A stretch of DNA of 64,000 nucleotides from an uncultured Desulfobacter sp. Its GTDB lineage: Bacteria; Desulfobacterota; Desulfobacteria; Desulfobacterales; Desulfobacteraceae. The notes below the pieces were generated by a model that was not told the DNA's origin, ran no database searches, and saw nothing but the letters and a program-made list of their open reading frames with translations. Both the position numbers and the translations under genes were made by a program. The DNA is taken from contig NZ_OY761440.1 in the NCBI RefSeq assembly GCF_963664415.1, forward strand, positions 372,001 through 436,000, in the 5' to 3' direction. Of this stretch, positions 27,672 through 35,984 are shown piece by piece (position 1 is the stretch's first letter; the number at the start of each line of letters is the position of its first letter).

Positions 27672-28528
27672 GGAAGTACTCTAAATAACTTTAAATCCGC
27701 AACACCTTCCCATTGGGGCAATCTTGAATTTGGCCCTTGAATTTTAATCAGCGGCGGTTCCCTGTCTGCCAATGCATTGATTTTCTGCCAAAGCGTGATA
27801 TCACCCCAGTACTGCGGCGGCTTATCCTGTGCAGCAACAAACGAAAAAATGTCGCTTGGGGTTTCGATCCCGGAACGTATTGCCTCAAGTGCCAATTTTT
27901 CAAGCTTACCCAACCCGGTCGCTTTATCAGGATATTCTTCTATCCAACGCGTTACAGCTGCCGGAATCCATGGCAAAGAAGCATCAGTACCTGCCAGCTT
28001 TATGAACTCGGCCTGATCCTGGAGAGCAAAGGCACGATCAACGCGTTCTGCAAAAACAAAGTGTTCCGAATTTAATGGTTGGCGTTGGCTATACATGGAA
28101 GCCAGTTGATCAGGAGACAGCTGCCCAAGGCCATGATAGGGCTCAATGCCCGGAAAGGCATCTATGCAGAGAAGCTCTGCATCTTCATTTCCAAGAAACC
28201 GCATGCACGCAAGAATGTGGCAAAGCATGGACTGGTCAAAGAGACACGCATCAAACCAGAGAACCAACGTATCATACTCTGATGCTGTTTTCAGCTTGGC
28301 ATATTGGACTTTCAAGATATCAAAAACGTCTTGTTTGCTTATGCCACCGCAAGTGATATCTTCAAGAAAACCTGCCCGGGCATCCAGCGTGGCGTCATCC
28401 GGCCATCCAGGTTTTCTTGGCCCATCGTAAAGGATGTCATGCCAAACGAACACTTCGCCGGGAATTGTGCTCTTTGCCAAGAGATCTCCGGCTATATCGC
28501 CGCTTGTAATATGCAAAATTCGTTTCAT
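27647..28528 (-). CDS. DUF1835/DUF3658-type protein
   Basis: 293 residues. The N-terminal half matches the DUF1835 pattern (MKRILHITSGDIAGDLLAKS, VFVWHDILYDGP, LVLWFDACLFDQSMLCHIL), the C-terminal half the associated DUF3658-like region (QGPNSRLPQWEGVADLKLFR). No signal peptide or membrane segment. The function of the family is unknown; a nucleotide or hydrolase role is only guessed from the fold-like GD and WxD patterns. Its last residues lie in the repeat element at 27616. Downstream of the lipoprotein gene by 9 bases, so perhaps co-transcribed with it. Confidence 0.75.
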   Translation of the reverse strand: MKRILHITSGDIAGDLLAKSTIPGEVFVWHDILYDGPRKPGWPDDATLDARAGFLEDITCGGISKQDVFDILKVQYAKLKTASEYDTLVLWFDACLFDQSMLCHILACMRFLGNEDAELLCIDAFPGIEPYHGLGQLSPDQLASMYSQRQPLNSEHFVFAERVDRAFALQDQAEFIKLAGTDASLPWIPAAVTRWIEEYPDKATGLGKLEKLALEAIRSGIETPSDIFSFVAAQDKPPQYWGDITLWQKINALADREPPLIKIQGPNSRLPQWEGVADLKLFRVLPNERKVTR

Positions 28529-28537
28529 CTGGGTATG

Positions 28538-28999
28538 CTATTTGCTGCAATCGCCTTTCGTTGCCATTTCCAGTTCACTTACAGCTTTTTTGCCTTCTTC
28601 TTCATCAACAAGCTCTAATCCAGCCCCCCCAACGAATACGCCCAGCTTAATATATTGACGAATAAAATAAAGCATACCACTTTTGACTTTTATTATAAGG
28701 TCGTTCGGGGAAAATTCAGATTCTGTAGAAATCTTATGCTCTTTATCACCTTCGACTTCTTCATAGAAAAACATATACGGTGCAGTTTGGCCAATACAGT
28801 TCCCATCAACCCATATATCTTTCTTTAAAGCAGTGCCAATTCCACCGGAGCGATATATGTACAATCCCGCATTTCCATCTGATGGTGGATTAAATTTATG
28901 AGCTTCATTCGTTAATTTAACATCTTCCATCGGAACAGAGGCGCATCCAGCAAATAAAACAGTAGACACCAAAGCGATCAATACAATTCCTCTAAGCAC
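28538..28999 (-). CDS. DUF2846-like lipoprotein
   Basis: 153 residues from a GTG at 28999, chosen because AAGGAGGAG lies just upstream and because it yields a lipoprotein signal (GIVLIALVSTVLFAG-C). Mature part: NAGLYIYRSGGIGTALKKD, VDGNCIGQTAPYMFFYEE and a C-terminal beta-rich segment, the pattern of DUF2846 proteins. Probably an outer or inner membrane lipoprotein of unknown role. Confidence 0.75.
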   Translation of the reverse strand: MLRGIVLIALVSTVLFAGCASVPMEDVKLTNEAHKFNPPSDGNAGLYIYRSGGIGTALKKDIWVDGNCIGQTAPYMFFYEEVEGDKEHKISTESEFSPNDLIIKVKSGMLYFIRQYIKLGVFVGGAGLELVDEEEGKKAVSELEMATKGDCSK

Positions 29000-29296
29000 T
29001 TTCTCCTCCTTTTGCCGATCTAAAACGGCATAAGCGATTCTTTCGGTTTGTGAGAACGGTATAATGTCATCGGCAGATTCATGTACCAAATCTTTGAATG
29101 ATTCGTTCCCATCTCGTAAATGCGTGCATTGCATGAAATCTTATACCTTGCATGGCCTAGTATTTCATGGAGAACCGTGACACTGGCAAATTCACTACTT
29201 AACCCAAGACTAACTTTTATTCAACCCCATAGCATCATTTAAGACGGGTGTCTATCGGAAAACCCCTTAATTTTTTATGAGTTGAAAATTTATGTT

Positions 29297-29884
29297 CTAC
29301 GTTCGCCAGATCAACAGACTTTCACGCATCGGCATGGGCCCCAGACAGAACCGTTTTATCTCATCCTGCTCGGCCCAGTCGCGTTTTATTTTCAGATTAG
29401 GTGACCGGCCGTCCACGTCATTGATCACCCGGGCCATCCCCTTCATGCCGCGGATGGATTGCCTGCGGTAGGAATCAAAACAGTATATCCACTCTTCATC
29501 CATGGCCGTTACCATAAGATAGTGTTCATCCCGGGGGGTCAAAAGAATATTGCACAGCACCACCCCGCCCTCTGACAGGCAGGATTCTATCTGCCCGCCC
29601 GGTTCCAGGGAGACCTGCTCTTTTTCCAGAAACTGCGTGGCAACGGAAAACGCCTTTATCCGGTAGGAATTTAGCCAGTTGCCAACCAGACGTACGGCAT
29701 ATTTGCTGGTGCCGCCGACACCAAACCGGGAGTCTCGCCCCACCGTATCGAGACAATAAAGGTAAATATGCCGGATAACCATGGGGGGAATTTCCTTGCG
29801 TTGAAATAAAAAAGAGATAGCATTGGTAATGGCTGTGGGCACACAATCATACTCAGAAATCTGGTAGTGAAACGGCGAATACAT
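29297..29884 (-). CDS. C39-like papain-fold cysteine protease
   Basis: 195 residues, no signal peptide. Catalytic Cys in EYDCVPTAITNAISFL (residue 14), His in PRDEHYLMVTAMD and Asp in IYCFDSYRR give the papain-fold C39 arrangement. C39 enzymes usually cleave leader peptides at double-glycine sites; the small BtrH-like relatives act as acyltransferases. It follows the sigma-54 activator at 29891-31312 by only 6 bases and is therefore probably co-transcribed with it, divergent from an operon with two tiny ORFs and peptide-chemistry enzymes. A role in processing or releasing that product is inferred. Confidence 0.7.
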   Translation of the reverse strand: MYSPFHYQISEYDCVPTAITNAISFLFQRKEIPPMVIRHIYLYCLDTVGRDSRFGVGGTSKYAVRLVGNWLNSYRIKAFSVATQFLEKEQVSLEPGGQIESCLSEGGVVLCNILLTPRDEHYLMVTAMDEEWIYCFDSYRRQSIRGMKGMARVINDVDGRSPNLKIKRDWAEQDEIKRFCLGPMPMRESLLIWRT

Positions 29885-29890
29885 GAGTAC

Positions 29891-31312
29891 TTATCCTTTA
29901 ATTTTAAACTCTGCTTTATCCAGTCCCAGTTTTTTCATTTTGGCATACAGCCCCCTGGGATGAATGCCTGCAATTTCAGCGGTTTCTCCGATTTTTCCAT
30001 GGGTTTTCTTCAGCACCATGGCCAGATACAGCGCCTCCACCTGATCACATACAGCTTCTCGGACCTGGGGCAGGGTCATGGTTGCCCATTCCCTGGGCAG
30101 ACAAAGTGCTGACTCGCCATCGCCGGTCTGGGTGGGTTTAGCATCATGGAAAACCGACGGCAGCTCTTCCAAAGTAATCATATCCGACTTGCACAGCAGG
30201 ACCGCCCGCTCAATAACATTCATCAACTCCCGGATATTGCCCGGCCAGTGGTAATTGCACAAAGCCTCCATGGCCGGTTGGGAAAATCGTTTAAGATTCC
30301 TGCCGAATTTCTGCTGGTTCATGGTCAAAAAATGATTGGTCAGTGAAGGGATATCCTCTTTACGCTTTCTCAAAGGAGGCAGCGTCAATGAAATCACCCC
30401 AAGCCGGTAATAAAGATCTTTCCGGAAGGTTCCTTTTTCAACCTCCTCTTCAAGATCTTTGTTGGTGGCCGCAATCACCCGGACATCAACCCAAACCGGT
30501 TTTTCACCACCCACCGGCGTAAATTCGAGCTCCTGCAGTACCCGTAGCAGCTTGGTCTGCATCTGCAGTGGCATCTCACCGATTTCATCCAAAAAAATCG
30601 TGCCGCCATGGGCAAGCTCAAATGCGCCCCGCCGGGAGCGAACGGCGCCGGTAAACGCCCCCTGCTCATGCCCGAACAGCTCACTTTCCATCAACTGTTC
30701 GGGAATGGCGGCCATATTGATGGCGATGAAAGGCCCTGTGGATCTGTGGCTGTCCGCATGGATGGCCTTGGACAGATGTTCTTTGCCCACACCTGTTTCA
30801 CCCAGGAGCAGTATGGTGGCATCACTGGACACCACCTGGCGTGTTTCATCCAAAAACACCTGCATGTCCCGGCTGTTGGAGGTAAAATCGTTAAGCCGGG
30901 GCAGAAAACGCCCCCGGCGGTCAAACCGCTCCGCATAATAAAACTGACGGCGGGATTCCAGCGTTGTTTCAAGGGCTTCTAAAAGGCTGTCCATTGGAAT
31001 ACCCGAATAAAGCACCACATCAACGCCCGAGGCCAGAAGATTGGCATGCTCTTCCGATGACTCCCGATTGTGCAGCACAATGGTCATGGGTGCTTCAGGA
31101 AGATCATTGAGCAGGGAAATACTTGATTCAACAGGTTTGGGTATTGCAGGACTGCTGACAATGAACACGTCTGCGCAGCTTCTGGCAAGTGCCTGCCAGG
31201 AGAGGGTACTGGGTTTAAAAAACTGAACCTGAACATCCTGCTCCGCCAGCCTGTTGGCAAGCTCGGTACGTATTTTTGTCTCTTTAATGGCGCACGCCAG
31301 TCGAATCAACAT
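29891..31312 (-). CDS. Sigma-54 activator with pseudo-receiver domain
   Basis: 473 residues. The first 120 form a receiver-like fold, but the phospho-acceptor strand reads VFIVSSP (residues 49-55) with Ser where Asp is expected, and the usual K of the KP motif is absent (VVLYSGIP), so it is unlikely to be phosphorylated. AAA+ domain about 145-385 with GETGVGKE, intact GAFTGA and LFLDEIGEM; C-terminal helix-turn-helix GKIGETAEIAGIHPRGLYAK. It is divergent from the sigma-54-driven operon at 31677-35485, its probable target. Confidence 0.9.
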   Translation of the reverse strand: MLIRLACAIKETKIRTELANRLAEQDVQVQFFKPSTLSWQALARSCADVFIVSSPAIPKPVESSISLLNDLPEAPMTIVLHNRESSEEHANLLASGVDVVLYSGIPMDSLLEALETTLESRRQFYYAERFDRRGRFLPRLNDFTSNSRDMQVFLDETRQVVSSDATILLLGETGVGKEHLSKAIHADSHRSTGPFIAINMAAIPEQLMESELFGHEQGAFTGAVRSRRGAFELAHGGTIFLDEIGEMPLQMQTKLLRVLQELEFTPVGGEKPVWVDVRVIAATNKDLEEEVEKGTFRKDLYYRLGVISLTLPPLRKRKEDIPSLTNHFLTMNQQKFGRNLKRFSQPAMEALCNYHWPGNIRELMNVIERAVLLCKSDMITLEELPSVFHDAKPTQTGDGESALCLPREWATMTLPQVREAVCDQVEALYLAMVLKKTHGKIGETAEIAGIHPRGLYAKMKKLGLDKAEFKIKG

Positions 31313-31589
31313 AAAAATCGCATTTCATTTCCGGTATAAATTTACTGTTTATAATCACGTATCGAAGTATATAGAAATAAAATATAACAAGCAATATCCT
31401 TTTAAAATAGAGATTATTTCTTTGTTCGCCACAATTCCCACATCAAAAATCGGATAAAAATTACCAATTTACAAACAAACGCCAAACCATTTACTTTTTC
31501 AGTAATATTTTTCTGAAAATCACAACACGCGACACACATACACAAGGCTAAAACCTTGAAATAATTTATATTATTTTTTTATTCTTAAA
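31313..31589. promoter_or_regulatory. AT-rich upstream region between the activator and its divergent target
   Basis: No gene. The stretch is strongly AT-rich, as expected for a bendable enhancer-to-promoter spacer. One inverted repeat, TTTTCAG (about 31498) against CTGAAAA (about 31513), lies roughly 85 bases upstream of the -24 element and is a candidate activator site. Confidence 0.4.
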
Positions 31590-31604
31590 TGGCACGCAGG
31601 TTGC
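31590..31604 (+). promoter_or_regulatory. Sigma-54 promoter of the small-ORF/ATP-grasp/decarboxylase operon
   Basis: TGGCAC-GCAGG-TTGC matches the -24/-12 consensus at every conserved position. The start point should be near 31616, giving a 60-nt leader before the first small ORF. Confidence 0.88.
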
Positions 31605-31632
31605 TATATGTATGCTGGAATTTAATCCCCCA

Positions 31633-31651
31633 CCCGGCCAAAACGGCCGGG
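31633..31651 (+). promoter_or_regulatory. GC-rich leader hairpin
   Basis: CCCGGCC (31633-31639) and GGCCGGG (31645-31651) form a perfect 7-bp stem with a five-base loop, in the leader 26 bases before the ATG at 31677. No T-run follows, so it is not a classical terminator; a stabilising or translation-tuning hairpin is possible. Confidence 0.55.
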
Positions 31652-31676
31652 CAAAAACCAAAGAGGAAAGGAAGTC

Positions 31677-31838
31677 ATGAGCAGGGAAAAGATCAGCCGG
31701 AATAAAAGCAAGAGCCCAAGATTCAAAGAAAGCTACGACGAAGATTATGATTGGGAAGACAAGCAGGAAGACCGGAAACGCAGAAAAAAAATGAACAAAA
31801 GACCTAAACGACCGACCGACAGCAGGGAAAAATGGTAG
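31677..31838 (+). CDS. Small charged protein, first ORF of the sigma-54 operon (candidate precursor or carrier peptide)
   Basis: 53 residues from an ATG preceded by AGAGGAAAGG. Basic start (MSREKISRNKSKSPRFK), an acidic aromatic centre (ESYDEDYDWEDKQED, residues 18-32), a basic run (RKRRKKMNKRPKRP) and the end TDSREKW. No signal peptide, no Cys, no double-Gly. I do not recognise a family. Being first behind a sigma-54 promoter and followed by an acyltransferase, an ATP-grasp ligase and a decarboxylase, it may be the peptide on which those enzymes act; this is inference. Confidence 0.65.
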   Translation: MSREKISRNKSKSPRFKESYDEDYDWEDKQEDRKRRKKMNKRPKRPTDSREKW

Positions 31839-31866
31839 GCTGCGCCGCCGACTTAAAGGAAAAAAA

Positions 31867-31983
31867 ATGACTACCCCAAAAAAAATTAAAATATACATCA
31901 ACGCATACGACTACAATTATCAAACGGCCTGGAACTACTTTGGCGGGAAGCTCTCCCGGATCAGCAGAACTTTCAGACATTAG
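31867..31983 (+). CDS. Second small ORF of the sigma-54 operon
   Basis: 38 residues (begins MTTPKKIKIYINAYDYNYQT, ends ISRTFRH), ATG preceded by AAAGGAAAA. Rich in Tyr and Asn in the first half, with GGK in the middle and a basic end. No family recognised. It lies between the 53-residue ORF and the acyltransferase gene, 28 and 10 bases from each, in the same orientation, which supports its being translated. Could alternatively be a non-coding leader segment. Confidence 0.5.
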   Translation: MTTPKKIKIYINAYDYNYQTAWNYFGGKLSRISRTFRH

Positions 31984-31993
31984 GTGAATCTCA

Positions 31994-32950
31994 ATGAAAT
32001 CCATTATTATTACAGATCCGGAACACTGCCGGCAGGCCTGGGAAAAATACTGGCCGGTCCAGGATATATTTGATCTTTGGGCTGTCAGACAATGTTTTAA
32101 CGCTTCATTCAAAAGACCTTTAAGTTTTCATCTTATCGAAGATAAAGGACAGATTGTAGGATTTCTGCCGCTAAGCCTGGTTGAAGAGACCGGTGAATAC
32201 GTTTTCTTTCCCGGCGAAACCTGGAAAGGCAAAACCTGGCTGGAACAAAACCGGATTCTTGCACAGTCTCCGGAAGTATTCCAGGCATTGTGCGAATCAG
32301 TTCCCGGGCCATTAAATTTGAGGTATATGCGTTTCAATCCGCTGTTCGATAAAATAGAGCAAGCCGGCCCCGATGAGACAGGATATCTTTTCTACCCCCG
32401 GATGCACGATTTTTCCATGGACAATTTCTGGCTGGCATTCCCTGGAAAAACCAGAAAAAAACTCAAGGCGGATGTAAAAAAAATTGAAGAGCGGCAACTC
32501 ACCTGGCGCTACAACCATCAACCGGACGTGACCGAACTGTTCCGCTTAAACATGGCGGCATTCACATCTGATTCTTACTTCAGCGATGCGCGGTTTTACC
32601 GCTCTTTTGAACAATTTGCAGCATATCTGCGGGACATGGGCATGCTCAGAATCACCACGGCTATTGTGGAAGGAAAAATTGCAGCCGTGGATATGGGTGC
32701 TGTTTTCAACAACACTTACACGGTTGTGGCCGGGGGTACCCATCCGGATTTTATCGGTATTGCCAAGGTGATCAACCTGCACCACCTGGAATGGGCCTGC
32801 CACAACCGATTGGAAGCCGTAGATTTTCTATGCGGCAGTTTTAATTGGAAAGAACGGTTTCGTTTAAGCCCCAGACCATCATACGAAATTCACACCCAGC
32901 CAAACGCAGCTGTACATCATGGGAGCCATTATGGGCGCAAAGCAGTCTAA
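31994..32950 (+). CDS. FemAB/GNAT-like acyltransferase
   Basis: 318 residues of the Acetyltransf_6 type, which transfers acyl or aminoacyl groups. Two GNAT-like halves: the C-terminal one holds FPGKTRKKLKADVKKIEERQ, ITTAIVEGKIAAVDMGAVFN and the closing VDFLCGSFNWKERFRL. No membrane segment. It is followed by the ATP-grasp gene with a 20 to 32 base overlap, so the two are translationally coupled. The substrate is unknown; linkage to two small ORFs suggests N-acylation of a peptide or of an amine made by the decarboxylase. Confidence 0.75.
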   Translation: MKSIIITDPEHCRQAWEKYWPVQDIFDLWAVRQCFNASFKRPLSFHLIEDKGQIVGFLPLSLVEETGEYVFFPGETWKGKTWLEQNRILAQSPEVFQALCESVPGPLNLRYMRFNPLFDKIEQAGPDETGYLFYPRMHDFSMDNFWLAFPGKTRKKLKADVKKIEERQLTWRYNHQPDVTELFRLNMAAFTSDSYFSDARFYRSFEQFAAYLRDMGMLRITTAIVEGKIAAVDMGAVFNNTYTVVAGGTHPDFIGIAKVINLHHLEWACHNRLEAVDFLCGSFNWKERFRLSPRPSYEIHTQPNAAVHHGSHYGRKAV

Positions 32951-34223
32951 ACCTGAAAATAATCGAGTGCTGGTGGTGGGCACCACATCCGACTACATTG
33001 AATGGATCAGAACGGTCCGCCCCGGACAGGTCCTTTTTTTGACAGCGCCCAAGGTTCGTGAAAATGCCACAGAGCCTCGTCCGGAAAACGGAGAGGAAAT
33101 TTTATGCCCTATCAACGAGATTGATGCTGCAATGCAGGCATTAGACCGCCACAAAAAAACCTTCGGGACAGTCCTTTCCGGCATTGCCTGCTTTGACTGC
33201 GAATCCATGGAGGCCGCATCCATTCTGGCAAAAAAAATAAACCTGCCCTACCCCGATATTGAGGCGATCAAAAACAGCAGAGATAAATTCATCTCAAAAC
33301 AGTTGTGGGAAAAAAATCAGATTCCTTGCCCTCGTACCTTCCCGGTCAACACTGAAACTGAGATATTAAATTTTCTGAACCAGGTACCGGCAGGCATTGT
33401 GCTAAAACCTTTTTGCGGTTCAGGCAGTGAACTTGTATTCAAATGCACAACACGAAAAGAGTGCAACACCGCGTTCAAGGCGGCGTCAGAGGGACTTGCT
33501 GAACGATCCGGCAATCCGTTATTTAAGCCTACGGATATTGGTTCCTTCCAGATGCTGGCCGAGGAATGGGTGGCCGGCCCTGAATTTTCCTGTGATTTTC
33601 TCATGGAAAAAGACCGGGCCGTTATCCTGCGCAAAACCCGCAAAATAAAAGTGGACAGCCGACCCTTCGGCACCATTTCCGGATATGCAATCTGCCCGGA
33701 AAATAATGATAATGGGAAAATGCCAGACAATGACATTCTGGCAACTCTGTTTTACAGAGCCGCCAGGGCACTGGGAATTAAAACCGGCGTATGCATGGTG
33801 GACTTTATCCTGCGAAATAGGGAAGCTGTACTCATAGAAATGACGCCGAGGCCCGGTGGAGACTGTCTCCCCTTCCTGCTCAAGGAAGCAGGCAACATCG
33901 ACATTCTCGGCTTAACTTTGGATGCCGCCCAGGGTTTTGCCTGGAAAAATGAGAAAAAAGGGCCATACCGCTCCCTGGTGGCGTTCCGCATCCATGCCCG
34001 GAAAAACGGCGTGTTAAAACGCATTAAAACGGATGCCGTGGAAAACGACAGCCGGGTAAAAAAAATACACCTGATTCACCCGCCGGGACACAAGATAACC
34101 ATGCCGCCCCAAGACTACGATTCTTGGCTTTTAGGGCACATGATCATAGAACCGCACCGGCACAAATTTTTTGAAACCGAGTGTCTATTACTTGCCAAAC
34201 GTATCGACATTGAAATGGATTAG
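32919..34223 (+). CDS. ATP-grasp ligase
   Basis: 434 residues from the first ATG (32919; a second at 32931 is equally possible). ATP-grasp fold: KNSRDKFISKQLWEKN helix, KPFCGSGSELVFKC loop, QMLAEEWVAGPEFSCDFLM, and the Mg-binding VLIEMTPRPGGDCLPF. Such enzymes join a carboxylate to an amine through an acylphosphate. It lies 2 bases before the PLP decarboxylase gene. The ligase-then-decarboxylase pair recalls BtrJ and BtrK of butirosin synthesis, in which an amino acid is attached to a carrier protein and then decarboxylated; no acyl-carrier protein is present here, so the small ORFs may play that part (inference). Confidence 0.8.
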   Translation: MGAIMGAKQSKPENNRVLVVGTTSDYIEWIRTVRPGQVLFLTAPKVRENATEPRPENGEEILCPINEIDAAMQALDRHKKTFGTVLSGIACFDCESMEAASILAKKINLPYPDIEAIKNSRDKFISKQLWEKNQIPCPRTFPVNTETEILNFLNQVPAGIVLKPFCGSGSELVFKCTTRKECNTAFKAASEGLAERSGNPLFKPTDIGSFQMLAEEWVAGPEFSCDFLMEKDRAVILRKTRKIKVDSRPFGTISGYAICPENNDNGKMPDNDILATLFYRAARALGIKTGVCMVDFILRNREAVLIEMTPRPGGDCLPFLLKEAGNIDILGLTLDAAQGFAWKNEKKGPYRSLVAFRIHARKNGVLKRIKTDAVENDSRVKKIHLIHPPGHKITMPPQDYDSWLLGHMIIEPHRHKFFETECLLLAKRIDIEMD

Positions 34224-34225
34224 GC

Positions 34226-35485
34226 ATGCTCACAGCCAACACACAAAACACAGGCTCTCTCCTGTCCAGGGAAAAAGTTGTTGAATTTATAACCCCCTAC
34301 GTTAAGAACAAGGGGGTATATCTGGACATTGCCAAACAGTTCGGGTCGCCCTTGTATATTCTGGAAACCGATGTTCTGGCAAGAAAAGCGGCACAGTTCA
34401 GGGCGGCCTTCAGCCACCGCCTGCCGGACACCGCCTTTTTTTACGCCATGAAAAGCAACAACCTGCCCCATCTCTCCGGGCATTTGCTTAAACATGGATT
34501 CGGGCTGGATGTATCCAGCGGCGTGGAGCTGTCCGTGGCCCTGGAACTGGGTGCATCATCCATAATTTTCAGCGGCCCGGGTAAAACCACCCAGGAACTG
34601 GAACTTGCAGCCCGGCACCCGGACCGGGTGGTGATTCTTTTGGACAGTATCGGCGAGGCAAAACGACTGGCAACTGTTCTTGAAGAAAAGCAGACCCGAA
34701 TGCCTGTCGGGCTGCGCCTGAACAACAACCCCGAAGGCTTGTGGCGCAAATTCGGGGTGCTGCCGGAAAATCTATTGTCTGCTTTCAAAGAGATCCAGGC
34801 ACTTGGCCAGCTGGATTTCCATGGACTGCAATTCCACTCATCCTGGAATCTTAACCCGGACAGGCAGACCGCATTTATCACAAAACTGGGAGAGATTCTT
34901 TCCGGCATGCCAAAGCAATTTCTGGACACAATCCAATTCATTGACATTGGCGGCGGCTACTGGCCGGCCCAGGGGGAATGGCTTCTATCGGATGTGCCCC
35001 AGAACTATATTATTGATCCGGGGTCCTCCATTGACCTATTTGCCAAGGAACTGTCAACAGCCATTAAAAAACACATTCTGCCGTTGACCCAATGCCGGAT
35101 CTGTTTTGAGCCGGGCCGATGGATCTGCAATGAAGTCATGCACATCCTGATTCAGGTGGTAGATTGCAAGGAAAAGGATCTGATCATCACAGATGCCGGG
35201 GGCAATACGGTGGGCTGGGAACGGTATGAAACCGATTATTGCCCGGTCATCAACTTAACCCGGCCTGGCCTGTCCGAAAAAAGATGCCATATCCTGGGCT
35301 CTCTTTGCACCCCCCATGATGTCTGGGGATATGCTTATTTTGGTTCGGACATCAAAGAGAATGACCTCCTCATGATCCCGGCCCAGGGGGCATACACATA
35401 CAGCCTCCGCCAGCAATTCATCAAACCCATTCCCCGGGTAGCGGTGAAGGAGAGCCGTAACCGGTATTTCCTTCTTCCTTCATGA
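34226..35485 (+). CDS. Fold-type III PLP-dependent decarboxylase
   Basis: 419 residues of the diaminopimelate/ornithine decarboxylase family. PLP Lys in FFYAMKSNN (residue about 76), the HSSWN strand with PLP-stacking His, Gly-rich phosphate loop IDIGGGYWP, EPGRW, catalytic Cys region LGSLCTPHDVWG and the PLP-contact Tyr in GAYTYS. It removes the alpha-carboxylate of an amino acid that is free or attached to a carrier. It is not a plain LysA: the neighbours are a ligase and an acyltransferase. Last gene of the operon. Confidence 0.85.
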   Translation: MLTANTQNTGSLLSREKVVEFITPYVKNKGVYLDIAKQFGSPLYILETDVLARKAAQFRAAFSHRLPDTAFFYAMKSNNLPHLSGHLLKHGFGLDVSSGVELSVALELGASSIIFSGPGKTTQELELAARHPDRVVILLDSIGEAKRLATVLEEKQTRMPVGLRLNNNPEGLWRKFGVLPENLLSAFKEIQALGQLDFHGLQFHSSWNLNPDRQTAFITKLGEILSGMPKQFLDTIQFIDIGGGYWPAQGEWLLSDVPQNYIIDPGSSIDLFAKELSTAIKKHILPLTQCRICFEPGRWICNEVMHILIQVVDCKEKDLIITDAGGNTVGWERYETDYCPVINLTRPGLSEKRCHILGSLCTPHDVWGYAYFGSDIKENDLLMIPAQGAYTYSLRQQFIKPIPRVAVKESRNRYFLLPS

Positions 35486-35984
35486 TTTTGACCCTGACGT
35501 ACTGGGATCGATTTGAAAACATTGCCCGGGGTGCGGCCCTAAAGAGAGCCCCAACGCGTTTAAGCCGGGAAGACCCAATGGTGAACGCAACAAGCTCTTT
35601 ATGGAGCTGGCCGGGAAAGCCGGCATTGCGCCTAATGACTGGGCCGCTCAAGGGCCTCATCAGATTTTAGTGATGTAACCTGGGAAGTCCCAGCCATGCA
35701 GGCATATTTTAATATCACCCAGAATGATCCGTCCATTGTGATTCATTCAAAAGAATTCGCTCAATGCGCCATTTCAGACTATACCCTGTCATAGATGAAG
35801 AAAACGGCTATAATTCTGGCGGAACTCACTTTATATGTTAATAAGATTGAATCGGACATCTTCAATAACAGACATAGCCAACACCCTTTTCAATAAAGGC
35901 TTTTGGACACAATCATAGACATAGGTCTCGTCGTAGAATTCCTATAATTCTGCTCCACTATTTTCACCAATCAAAATGGTCTTT
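35486..35984. other. Intergenic region with possible gene relics
   Basis: No intact gene. Two short frames look protein-like but lack starts: one around 35576-35671 reading GERNKLFMELAGKAG and ending at a TAA, and a second around 35660-35793 containing MQAYFNITQNDPSIVIHSKE and ending at a TAG. They are in different frames, so this may be the decayed end of a former gene. The rest is AT-rich without clear signals. Confidence 0.35.
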
